The position numbers and the translations under genes were made by a program. A stretch of 9,179 nucleotides of DNA from an uncultured Selenomonadales bacterium (GTDB lineage: Bacteria > Bacillota > Negativicutes > Selenomonadales > Selenomonadaceae). Each line of letters begins with the position of its first letter. The stretch's first letter is position 1. The stretch covers positions 1 through 9,179 of the forward strand of contig CALGGV010000304.1 in the NCBI GenBank assembly GCA_937915725.1, written 5' to 3'. Of the stretch, positions 1 to 6,228 are shown piece after piece. The notes beneath the pieces are model-generated. The model made no database searches, was not told the origin of the DNA, and saw only the letters and a list, made by a program, of their open reading frames with translations.

Positions 1-69
1 ATAATATCTGCGAAAAATTTAAATTACAGCGGTAATGTAAAAAATTTTTAAATTGGAATAACAAGAAAT

Positions 70-99
70 TTGACAGGCAACTTGCCAAAATGTTATTGT
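70..99 (+). promoter_or_regulatory. Candidate sigma-70 promoter for the aroB operon
   Basis: A perfect -35 hexamer TTGACA (70-75) is followed after 18 bases by TATTGT (94-99), with a TG at 91-92 in extended -10 position. Transcription would begin near 106 and leave a leader of about 36 bases before the aroB ATG at 142. The first 69 bases are AT-rich and contain no supported gene. Confidence 0.5.
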
Positions 100-141
100 A
101 ATAATGAAACTATCAGCACATTTCACGAAAGAGGAATTTAT

Positions 142-1233
142 ATGGAAAAAATAAAAGTTGAGTTGGGCGAAAACAGCTACGATATTTTTATTGGCGAAAA
201 TCTTTTTGAGGACGCGGCTAAATTTGCTGTTTCGTCGAATTTCTCAAAAAAAATTCTAATCGTGACTGACGAAAATATTTTTAATATTTATGGCGAAAAT
301 CTAAGAAAAATTTTTTCAAAATATGAATCGAATTTTGAACTTGAAATTATTCCGCCGGGCGAAACTTCAAAAAGTCTTGAAAACGCCGAAAAATTATATA
401 CCTGCGCTATTGAATCGCAACTTGACAGAAAATCCGTTATAATGGCGATTGGCGGAGGCGTTGTTGGGGATTTAGCGGGATTTGTGGCGGCTACTTTTTT
501 GCGCGGCGTTAATTTTATTCAAGTTCCTACAACTTTACTCGCGCAGGTTGATTCTTCAGTTGGTGGAAAAACTGCCGTCAATCACAAGCTGGGGAAAAAT
601 TTAATCGGCGCGTTTTATCAACCAAAGGCAGTTTTCATTGACGTTACAACTTTAAAAAGTCTTCCGGAACGTGAACTTAAAGCAGGGCTTGGCGAAGTTG
701 TAAAATACGGCGTTATCAGTGACGCAAATTTTTTTTCTTACCTTGAGAAAAATATCGAAGGAATTTTAAACCGTAATGTTGAAGTTTTAAAGCAGATTAT
801 AAAGCGTTCGTGCGAAATAAAAGCTGAAGTTGTCAGCAAAGATGAAAAAGAATCCGGCTTGCGTAAAATTTTAAATTTCGGTCACACAATCGCACACGCT
901 ATCGAAGAGGAGACGGGATATAAAAAATATTGTCACGGCGAGGCAGTTGCTATTGGAATGATTGGCGCGGCTTTAATCAGTCAAAAATTGGGTTACGTTG
1001 ACGCCGAAAAAGTTACACGCCTTAAAAATCTGATTAAAAATTTCGGAATGTACACACACTGCGAAGATTGCCGCATTGACGGAATTTACAGGGCACTTTT
1101 CAGAGACAAAAAAACTATCGGCGGGAAAATTAATTGGGTACTAATGAAAGATTTCGGCATTGTTGAAATTTCTGATAAAGTTCCGGAAAAAATTATTAAA
1201 GAGGCATTACAAGAAATAGGGATTATGGATTAG
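142..1233 (+). CDS. aroB: 3-dehydroquinate synthase
   Basis: AroB converts DAHP to 3-dehydroquinate, the second step of the shikimate pathway, in the cytoplasm, using NAD and a divalent metal. I chose the ATG at 142 because GAAAGAGG lies just upstream and the protein then has 363 residues, the usual family length; the open frame extends upstream to a TTG at 70, but that stretch is non-conserved and overlaps the likely promoter. The NAD-binding loop GGGVVGD is at about residues 104-110. The signature around QVDSSVGGKTAVNH is at about 135-148. The three metal ligands are present: Glu185 in GEVVKYG, His248 in FGHTIAHA and His265 in CHGEAVAIGM. The gene looks intact. It is first in a + strand operon with the DNA glycosylase and the secreted protein downstream. 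No other shikimate gene is visible in the window. Confidence 0.97.
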   Translation: MEKIKVELGENSYDIFIGENLFEDAAKFAVSSNFSKKILIVTDENIFNIYGENLRKIFSKYESNFELEIIPPGETSKSLENAEKLYTCAIESQLDRKSVIMAIGGGVVGDLAGFVAATFLRGVNFIQVPTTLLAQVDSSVGGKTAVNHKLGKNLIGAFYQPKAVFIDVTTLKSLPERELKAGLGEVVKYGVISDANFFSYLEKNIEGILNRNVEVLKQIIKRSCEIKAEVVSKDEKESGLRKILNFGHTIAHAIEEETGYKKYCHGEAVAIGMIGAALISQKLGYVDAEKVTRLKNLIKNFGMYTHCEDCRIDGIYRALFRDKKTIGGKINWVLMKDFGIVEISDKVPEKIIKEALQEIGIMD

Positions 1234-1248
1234 GATTTTCCTAATAAA

Positions 1249-1256
1249 AAAGGAGG
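1249..1256 (+). promoter_or_regulatory. Shine-Dalgarno site that fixes a TTG start
   Basis: AAAGGAGG ends directly against an in-frame TTG at 1257, too close for initiation there, but sits 9 bases before a second in-frame TTG at 1266. An ATG at 1261 is in another frame and stops after five codons. The glycosylase therefore most likely starts at 1266. Confidence 0.7.
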
Positions 1257-1265
1257 TTGAATGTT

Positions 1266-2114
1266 TTGCCGCTTGTAACGATAGAAGATGATTTTGATTT
1301 AGAGAAAATTGCAGACAGCGGGCAATGTTTCCGCGCAAAAGAAATTTCCCCCGGCGTTTTTAGATTTATTACTTTGAATCACGCTATTGATATGCAAAAA
1401 GTTGAGGAAGAAACTTTTCAAATCAGCTGTGGTGCCTCTGAATGGGAGCTTATTTGGAGCAAGTATTTTGACATTCAAACAAATTATGCTGAAATTCGCA
1501 AAGAAATTAATGATTTTGGCGAAGGGCGGCGTTGTGGCGAATATCTGAAGTTAGCAACTGAATTTGGCAAAGGAATAAGAATTTTGCGGCAAGATCCGTT
1601 TGAAACTTTGATAAGTTTTATAATCAGTCAAAGAAAAAGTATTCCCGCCATTAAAACGGCAGTTGAATTAATTTGTACAAGTTTTGGAGATCAGATAAAA
1701 ACCGCTGATGGTTCTGTAGTCAATGCTTTTCCGCTGGTTGATGAATTGTGTCAAGTTTCAGCCTTTGACTTGTCAAAATTTTCTTTAGGTTATCGCAGTG
1801 CTTATGTTCATGACGCTTTACAAAGAGTTAAGGGCTTAATGATTGCGCTTGATGATTTATACGGCGTTTCAGATGATGATTTACTTGACACTTTAAAAAC
1901 AATTCGTGGCGTAGGGGACAAAGTTGCCGCGTGCGTTGCCTTGTACGCCTATCATCGTTTTGCTTGCGTGCCGGTTGATGTTTGGATTAAGCGCGCAATT
2001 CAAGAAGATTTTCACGGAGAAAATGTTTTTGTAGAATTTGGAAGTTTGGCGGGAGTCTTGCAGCAATATATTTTTTATTACAAGCGTTTTGGGGAGAAGG
2101 AACTGATTTATTAA
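1266..2114 (+). CDS. OGG1-family 8-oxoguanine DNA glycosylase/AP lyase
   Basis: This is a helix-hairpin-helix GPD-type DNA glycosylase of 282 residues, predicted to excise oxidised guanine and cleave the abasic site (base excision repair). The TTG at 1266 is chosen because AAAGGAGG lies 9 bases before it. The hairpin reads RGVGDKVAAC, with the catalytic Lys219; the catalytic Asp238 is in VPVDVW. Their spacing of 19 residues equals that of Lys249 and Asp268 in human OGG1. The residues that line the human 8-oxoguanine pocket also have counterparts: Gly19 in SGQCF (Gly42), Cys223 (Cys253), Gln266 (Gln315) and Phe270 (Phe319). In contrast, the loop contacting the opposite cytosine differs: human SSNNNIAR aligns without gaps to SQRKSIPA here. 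Automated annotation might call it DNA-3-methyladenine glycosylase 2; the pocket residues favour the OGG assignment. Its stop overlaps the next start (TAATG), implying translational coupling. Confidence 0.88.
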   Translation: MPLVTIEDDFDLEKIADSGQCFRAKEISPGVFRFITLNHAIDMQKVEEETFQISCGASEWELIWSKYFDIQTNYAEIRKEINDFGEGRRCGEYLKLATEFGKGIRILRQDPFETLISFIISQRKSIPAIKTAVELICTSFGDQIKTADGSVVNAFPLVDELCQVSAFDLSKFSLGYRSAYVHDALQRVKGLMIALDDLYGVSDDDLLDTLKTIRGVGDKVAACVALYAYHRFACVPVDVWIKRAIQEDFHGENVFVEFGSLAGVLQQYIFYYKRFGEKELIY

Positions 2115-3310
2115 TGTTTAAAAATTTCGCCGCTGTAATTGTGGCGGCTATTTTTTTTGTACATTCCGTCGCACAGGCAACCGTTGAAGATTTTGAAGGT
2201 ACAAATGTAGTTGACGAGCCTTTTTCTGAACTTCCGGCAGAATACAAAGAGCCGCCAACTTATGCTGAAGATGAAAATCCGCCGGAAATTCCGGATACTC
2301 CCGACAAAGAAAATCCTACAACTGAAAATGAAGGCTTAGAATTTTTAGTCTATCACAAAAACGGCGTTATGGCGTTTGCTGTAATTGCTGACCACGAAAA
2401 ATATCAACTGCGCCCGATTCTTGCCAAAAATCAAATCAAAGGGCGTGCAACCGTTTCACAAATGACAAAAAATCTTGACGATATTGCAATAATCAACGCG
2501 AGCTATTTTATGCCGAGTGGCAGTCTAATTGGCGTCGAAAAAATTGACGGCGAAATTATAGGCGTTGATGATTTTTATCGTTCAGCGATAGGAATTTTTG
2601 AGGACGGCTCCACAATTTTTGGGCGTGTGCGTTACAGCGGCGAAATTGATTTTTATGGCGATAAATTTCCAATTTACGGCGTGAATTGCGAACGCGGCGA
2701 AAATACTCTCATACTTTACAATGAATATTTTGGCGAAACTACCGGCACAAATAATTTTGGTGTTGAAGTTGTGGTTGAGGACGGAATTATTACAAATATT
2801 TTTCACGACAAGGGAAATAATGTGATACCGGTGGGCGGTTATGTTATCAGCGCACACGGCACAACGGCTGAATTTTTCAAAAATGCGCGAATAAATGACG
2901 AAATAAATATTAATCAAAAAATTTTAAGTGAGGACGGCAATTTTAATGAAATACCAAATGTAGTTGGAGCGGGACCGCGCCTTGTTATGGACGGGAAAAT
3001 TTTTGTAACGGCTGACGCAGAAAAATTCCCTGCAGATATTCGCGTTGGACGTGCGCCGCGCTCGGCAGTTGGTGTAACTTCTTACGGCGATTATATTTTT
3101 GCGGTTGTGGACGGCAGGCAAGCGCACAGCAAGGGTTGTACTTTGCAGGAATGGGCAGAAATTCTTTTAAATGAATTTGGCGCGTTCAATGCAATAAATT
3201 TGGACGGCGGCGGCTCCACTGAATTAATTGTCAAAGATAAACTTGTAAATAAACCCAGCGACGGGCGCGAAAGAATGGTTGGAAACGCGCTTGCAATTCT
3301 TCCAAAATAA
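2114..3310 (+). CDS. Secreted phosphodiester glycosidase (NAGPA-domain) protein
   Basis: A 398-residue exported protein. The N-terminus is a signal peptide: a short basic start, a hydrophobic stretch from about 5 to 19 and a signal peptidase I site after AQA (residue 22). Residues 23-75 are acidic and proline-rich, probably an unstructured linker. The rest matches the NAGPA/DUF2233 phosphodiester glycosidase fold: an INASYF motif near 127-132, VGVTSYGDYIFAVVDGRQ in the C-terminal third, and the signature NLDGGGSTELIV followed by NKPSDGRERMVGNA. The family includes the mammalian mannose-6-phosphate uncovering enzyme; bacterial members are mostly cell-envelope proteins thought to hydrolyse sugar-phosphodiester bonds, and the substrate here is unknown. 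The ATG overlaps the stop of the glycosylase gene by one base and has no strong ribosome site of its own, so it is probably translated by coupling. Confidence 0.88.
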   Translation: MFKNFAAVIVAAIFFVHSVAQATVEDFEGTNVVDEPFSELPAEYKEPPTYAEDENPPEIPDTPDKENPTTENEGLEFLVYHKNGVMAFAVIADHEKYQLRPILAKNQIKGRATVSQMTKNLDDIAIINASYFMPSGSLIGVEKIDGEIIGVDDFYRSAIGIFEDGSTIFGRVRYSGEIDFYGDKFPIYGVNCERGENTLILYNEYFGETTGTNNFGVEVVVEDGIITNIFHDKGNNVIPVGGYVISAHGTTAEFFKNARINDEININQKILSEDGNFNEIPNVVGAGPRLVMDGKIFVTADAEKFPADIRVGRAPRSAVGVTSYGDYIFAVVDGRQAHSKGCTLQEWAEILLNEFGAFNAINLDGGGSTELIVKDKLVNKPSDGRERMVGNALAILPK

Positions 3311-3313
3311 AAA

Positions 3314-3407
3314 TTAGGCAGAAGGCAAAAGTAAAAAGGCAGTAGGTTGTTTCACTCTTGCCTCTTGCCTCTTGCCTACTGCCTCTTGCCTACTGCCTTG
3401 TGCCTAA
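3314..3407. repeat. 7-bp tandem repeat array forming a long imperfect hairpin
   Basis: Positions 3357-3405 hold seven consecutive heptads ending in TGCCT (or TTGCCT): CTTGCCT three times, ACTGCCT, CTTGCCT, ACTGCCT, TGTGCCT. The left arm (3314-3346) carries the inverse unit in the same 7-base phase: TTAGGCA, GAAGGCA, AAAGTAA (degenerate), AAAGGCA, GTAGG. The arms can pair: 3314-3320 with 3401-3407, 3321-3327 with 3394-3400 (one mismatch), 3335-3346 with 3375-3386 (mismatches in the outer bases), leaving a loop around 3347-3374. The array fills the gap between two convergent stop codons, so it may end transcription from both sides, although there is no good T-tract. Such short heptad arrays recall the STRR-type intergenic repeats known from cyanobacteria. 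Whether copies exist elsewhere in this genome cannot be seen here. Confidence 0.85.
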
Positions 3408-3409
3408 AA

Positions 3410-3904
3410 TTAAATTTCCTCAAGTTTTGAAAAATCGACGAAAATTTTTTTGTTTGGAACGTCGATTTTTTTTATTACGCTTTTAAGCGCGGGAATTAAA
3501 ATTTCAGTTTCGCCCAAAACTTGAAAAACATCGTTGCTGCCGGTTTTTAAAACATTTTCGACTTTGCCAATATTTTTATCGCCGTCGAAAACTTCACAGC
3601 CGATTATATCGAAGGTGTAAAATTCGCCGTCTTCAAGCGGCGCGGCATCTGCGCGAGAAACTGTCAAAAATTTATTCGTGAGAGTTTTAGCATTTTCTCG
3701 GCTGTCAATATTTTTAAACTTAATAAAAATTTCGCCGCCGATATGTTGAACTTTTTCGACTTGAAAAATTTTATCGCCGACGGCAATTTCAGTTAAATCA
3801 TCAAAACGCCCTTCAAAATCTGTAAGCGGGATAATTTTCAAAGTGCCGTCAAGTCCACGCGCCTTGCCGATTTTCCCTATAATAATTTTATCCTCTGATT
3901 GCAA
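3410..3904 (-). CDS. rimM: Ribosome maturation factor RimM
   Basis: RimM binds ribosomal protein S19 and assists maturation of the 30S head domain in the cytoplasm. The 164-residue length is normal. The N-terminal RimM domain begins IIIGKIGKARGLDG and continues to PLTDFEGRF (about 28-34); the C-terminal PRC barrel runs from about YTFDIIGCEVF (97) through TGSNDVFQVLG to EILIPALKSVI. In the N-terminal motif, where most homologues have His-Gly, this protein has Arg-Gly. The start is TTG at 3904 with GAGG about 12 bases upstream; no in-frame ATG is available nearby and the N-terminus aligns well from there. The gene overlaps the end of ylqD by 17 bases, so the two are co-transcribed. In many Firmicutes trmD follows rimM directly; here the gene ends against the heptad-repeat hairpin and a convergent gene. 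Confidence 0.95.
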   Translation of the reverse strand: MQSEDKIIIGKIGKARGLDGTLKIIPLTDFEGRFDDLTEIAVGDKIFQVEKVQHIGGEIFIKFKNIDSRENAKTLTNKFLTVSRADAAPLEDGEFYTFDIIGCEVFDGDKNIGKVENVLKTGSNDVFQVLGETEILIPALKSVIKKIDVPNKKIFVDFSKLEEI

Positions 3905-4283
3905 TTATTTTATCATCCTCAATTAAAACTTCGACGTTCATAATTTCACGCATATTATCGCCGATTTTCAATTCAACTTGACGTTCAAGCGTACCTTGAG
4001 TAATTTCCGCACCGATTTGAAGTTTTTCGATAGTTTCACGGCGTAAATTTGCCTCTGCTATACGCTGGCGGCGTTGTGAAATTTCATTTCCAAAAAATTG
4101 TTGGATTCTTCCGGCGTTTTCCGGGTTATTATCCAATTCGCGTTTACGATCAATTTCAATCTGTTTAATTTCAAGCTCCATTTGTTCGGCACTTTTTGTA
4201 AAATCATTAATCAAACGTTCTTTGAGTTTTTCGGTAAGTTTCGCCTTGATTGTCACGGGAACTTTAATAGAAATACTATCCAT
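3888..4283 (-). CDS. ylqD: YlqD family protein
   Basis: A 131-residue protein of the YlqD family (DUF2869), function unknown. In Bacillus subtilis ylqD lies in the rpsP-ylqC-ylqD-rimM-trmD-rplS cluster, and its position immediately before rimM here agrees with that. The architecture also matches: a short N-terminal beta-like segment (VPVTIKAKLTEKLKERL), a charged helical middle from about 25 to 90 with coiled-coil character (Glu-, Lys-, Arg- and Gln-rich), and a C-terminal segment with IGDNMREIMNVEVLIEDDKI. It has no signal peptide or membrane segment. GGAGGT lies about 9 bases before the ATG. The co-location suggests a link to ribosome assembly, but this is inferred from context only. Confidence 0.85.
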   Translation of the reverse strand: MDSISIKVPVTIKAKLTEKLKERLINDFTKSAEQMELEIKQIEIDRKRELDNNPENAGRIQQFFGNEISQRRQRIAEANLRRETIEKLQIGAEITQGTLERQVELKIGDNMREIMNVEVLIEDDKIIAIRG

Positions 4284-4352
4284 AATTTTTTTACCTCCAA
4301 AAAATATATTAATGATACTAAGTAAATTTATTTTTTTATAAGGTGCATTTGA

Positions 4353-4381
4353 ATTATAGGGGAGATTATTAATTTTGGCAA
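4353..4381 (-). promoter_or_regulatory. Promoter of the ylqD-rimM operon
   Basis: Read on the minus strand, TTGCCA (4376-4381) is followed after exactly 17 bases by a perfect TATAAT (4353-4358). Transcription would begin near 4346, giving a leader of about 60 bases. The rest of the 218-base gap between ylqD and the vWA gene contains the terminator of the latter and otherwise only AT-rich sequence. Confidence 0.8.
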
Positions 4382-4450
4382 GCTAAACGCTAAAGATTAA
4401 CTTAGAAAATTTTAAGAAAGAGCACTTATCACGAAAATTATATTTATAAT

Positions 4451-4478
4451 AAAAAAAGCCCCAAATTTCTTTGAGGCT
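4451..4478 (-). terminator. Intrinsic terminator of the vWA gene
   Basis: On the minus strand AGCCTCAAA pairs with TTTGGGGCT (9 bp including one G-T wobble; plus-strand arms 4457-4465 and 4470-4478) around a GAAA tetraloop, followed directly by a run of T (4456-4451). It lies about 24 bases past the stop of the vWA gene and upstream of the ylqD promoter, so it separates the two transcripts. Confidence 0.9.
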
Positions 4479-4501
4479 AAAAAAATATTTTTGCGCAGGT
4501 T

Positions 4502-5719
4502 TTATTTTCTGGATTTAAAATCTTCGTCAACTTCTTCGCGCCATTCGTCGGCAACGTCAGCCATAGTTGGAGCCGCAAACGACGCGCCTATAAAACTACT
4601 CATTGAAGAATATCTTGCACTTGTACCGCGCCTATCATTGTGATAATTTACCGCACGATTTGCGCTGATACCCATTCTGCCGGAAACTTCCACGGAGTCA
4701 ATATTTGCGCCCAAAAATACGAAGTCCCAGCCTTTTTCTTTTTGAGTTTCGATAAGTTTTTTAATATCGTCGTAAGTGTAACGGCGGCTTGCATTTTCCA
4801 TACCGTCTGTAGTGATAATAAAAATAGTTTTGGCGGGAACATCTTCGGGGCGTGCGTATTTGTGAATATTTCGGATATGTTTTACGGCGTCGCCTACTGC
4901 GTCCAAAAGTGCGGTATTGCCGCGCACAAAATATTCTTTGTCTGTCAAATTTGGAACTTCGGCGATCGGTATTCTGTCGTGAATAACTTCCGACTCATGG
5001 TCAAAAAGCACAGTTGAAACGAACGCTGCGTTTTCGCCGTTTTTGTGTTTGGCAAGCATTGAATTAAAGCCGCCGATTGTGTCACTTTCTAAGCCGCTCA
5101 TGGAGCCGCTCCTATCCAAAATAAAAACTATTTCTGTTACATTTGCCAAGGTAAATCCCTCCTTAAAAATTCTGGACGAATTATAACTTGAAATTTTATC
5201 TTTGTGGTCGCCTGACAGGTTACATTTAAAATCTCCGAGTAAAGGTTGATTGTATTCTTCAAGAAATTGATTGACAGTATCAATATCAAAATTTTCCCGT
5301 TCAATGAAAAACATTTCGATGACGTCGCCCAAGTTGCTGTTGGTAAGTGTATAACCGGCGGTTTTCAAAAGTTCTTGCGTTTTTTCAAGATTAAGTTTTA
5401 GCGAAAATGCAAATGCTACTGCCGTTTGTTTACCGGGATTATAATTTTCATTGTGGCGAATTTTATAAAAATGTTGGCGATTAATACCGGCGCGCTTGTA
5501 AATATCTGAAACTTTTTCGCCGCTCTCTTCAATCAGCCGCATCAGCATTTCTGAAAAACTTTCACTCTTTTGAAAAATTTCTTGAAAATTTATTGCAGGT
5601 TGAAAACCAAACGCCGCAGACATTGGCGCGGAGTATGCAAAGGATTCTTCACGCTCAAAATTTTCAGGTACATAATTTTTTTTGATATAGTGTTTTAATT
5701 CGATTTTTAAATTTTCCAT
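4502..5719 (-). CDS. HTH-like domain fused to von Willebrand factor A domain
   Basis: A 405-residue soluble protein with two parts. Residues 53-162 form an all-helical domain (SDIYKRAGINRQHFYKIRHN, then TAVAFAFSLKLNLEKTQELL and a distal NQPLLG) that resembles the Xre-like helix-turn-helix module found fused to macro and vWA domains in other gut Firmicutes; this likeness is from memory of such proteins. Residues 194-385 are a vWA domain: IVFILDRSGSMSG carries the DxSxS of the metal-ion-dependent adhesion site (Asp202, Ser204, Ser206), with Thr269 in RGNTALLDA and Asp305 in TTDGMENAS, so the MIDAS is complete. There is no signal peptide or transmembrane segment, so it acts in the cytoplasm, probably as a metal-dependent protein-binding scaffold. 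No MoxR ATPase, TerY-type kinase or phosphatase partner lies beside it. GGAGG sits 6 bases before the ATG. It is a single-gene unit closed by a terminator. Confidence 0.85.
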   Translation of the reverse strand: MENLKIELKHYIKKNYVPENFEREESFAYSAPMSAAFGFQPAINFQEIFQKSESFSEMLMRLIEESGEKVSDIYKRAGINRQHFYKIRHNENYNPGKQTAVAFAFSLKLNLEKTQELLKTAGYTLTNSNLGDVIEMFFIERENFDIDTVNQFLEEYNQPLLGDFKCNLSGDHKDKISSYNSSRIFKEGFTLANVTEIVFILDRSGSMSGLESDTIGGFNSMLAKHKNGENAAFVSTVLFDHESEVIHDRIPIAEVPNLTDKEYFVRGNTALLDAVGDAVKHIRNIHKYARPEDVPAKTIFIITTDGMENASRRYTYDDIKKLIETQKEKGWDFVFLGANIDSVEVSGRMGISANRAVNYHNDRRGTSARYSSMSSFIGASFAAPTMADVADEWREEVDEDFKSRK

Positions 5720-5798
5720 ACCGCGCCTCCAATCGCTAATTTAAAAATAATCGATAGCCTCTCTTATGTTTTTGTAGAGTTTAATTTTAATCTAATAC

Positions 5799-5829
5799 GG
5801 CATTTCTTTCTTTAGAAGAAAGAAACGCC
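5799..5829. repeat. Near-perfect hairpin in the vWA upstream region
   Basis: TTTCTTTCTT (5803-5812) and AAGAAAGAAA (5816-5825) are perfect inverted copies around a TAG loop. GGC (5799-5801) and GCC (5827-5829) extend the stem beyond one A-C mismatch. No T-tract follows on either strand, so it is not a standard terminator. Confidence 0.8.
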
Positions 5830-5845
5830 TAGCAAAGAAAGAATC

Positions 5846-5954
5846 GCCGCCCGCTCGGTTTTTCGCGTTGAGTTTTTCGTGACTTAAAGTATACAGCCGC
5901 GTTTACCACCTTGCAGAAATTCAAAGGTTGCCGGTAAAAACAAAATCGGGCGGC
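5846..5954. repeat. Nested fold-back element, possible structured RNA or dispersed repeat
   Basis: GCCGCCCG (5846-5853) is inverted at 5947-5954 as CGGGCGGC. Inside lies a second stem: TTTACC-ACCTT (5902-5912) against AAGGT (5924-5928) and GGTAAA (5933-5938), with a TGCC bulge and an 11-base loop. Read on the + strand, the closing arm is followed by TTTTTC and then by a longer T run, as at the end of a small RNA; read on the - strand, the element would lie in the leader of the vWA gene or at the end of the DUF1902 transcript. The G/C-rich arms contrast with the AT-rich surroundings. With the neighbouring hairpin it occupies most of the 259-base gap between 5720 and 5978, in which I find no convincing gene or promoter. 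Confidence 0.5.
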
Positions 5955-5978
5955 TTTTTCAATTTTTTTCAAAAATTT

Positions 5979-6215
5979 TTAGCACGTCCTTTGTGCCTTT
6001 TTTACTATTTCAAGTTTTTGCATTGAAAAATTAATTAACCGGTACTTTGGTAGATTATTAAGTTCGACAAGTTCCGGCACTGCGTTTAAAACTTTTTCCA
6101 TAAGTTTATCAAGGGATTCAGATTCCAAAATTAAGCCAATGACATTATCGCTGGTTGCTATCCAAACTCCAGCCTCATTGTCATATTCAATTTTTACTTG
6201 ATATTCATTTTCCAT
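5979..6215 (-). CDS. DUF1902 (HicB-like) small protein
   Basis: A 78-residue protein. The stretch VKIEYDNEAGVWIATSDNV, then GLILESESLDKLMEKVLNAV and PELVELN, matches DUF1902, a small domain related in fold to the HicB antitoxin. HicB members usually pair with a HicA toxin, but no HicA-like frame lies on either side and there is no C-terminal DNA-binding domain. The ATG is preceded by AGGAGGG at 7 to 9 bases, and the stop codon of the metal permease gene falls inside this ribosome site, so the gene is probably translated from the ctpA-permease transcript. Its role is unknown; a solitary antitoxin-like or regulatory function is only a guess. Confidence 0.75.
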   Translation of the reverse strand: MENEYQVKIEYDNEAGVWIATSDNVIGLILESESLDKLMEKVLNAVPELVELNNLPKYRLINFSMQKLEIVKKAQRTC

Positions 6216-6228
6216 AATAATTTCCCTC

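Noticed and set aside
1..51. An open frame entering from the left edge and ending with TAA at 49-51, possibly the tail of an upstream gene.
   Set aside because: Only 16 codons, AT-rich and without a recognisable motif; another frame stops at 35. It cannot be told from chance.
1987..2917. Minus-strand frames of 86 and 111 codons opposite the glycosylase and NAGPA-domain genes.
   Set aside because: They lie antisense to well-supported genes, lack ribosome sites and show no family motif.
3357..3405. The heptad array considered as a CRISPR array.
   Set aside because: The units are 7 bases without spacers, and no cas gene is near.
4384..4450. The AT-rich stretch between the vWA terminator and the ylqD promoter as a small RNA gene.
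   Set aside because: No promoter, stem or terminator of its own is visible.
4640..5017. A + strand frame of 125 codons opposite the vWA gene.
   Set aside because: Antisense shadow of the vWA gene with Cys- and Phe-rich content and no homology; the minus-strand frame carries the full MIDAS.
5868..5895. A possible + strand promoter, TTGAGT, 16 bases, TATACA, inside the fold-back element.
   Set aside because: Weak -35 and short spacer; it would drive an RNA of about 60 bases only. It may matter if the element is a real RNA, but alone it is not convincing.
5829..5972. A minus-strand frame of 47 codons from a TTG at 5972, rich in Arg, Lys and Phe.
   Set aside because: No ribosome site at a usable distance, and it runs through the fold-back arms, so its open state is better explained by the repeat or RNA element.
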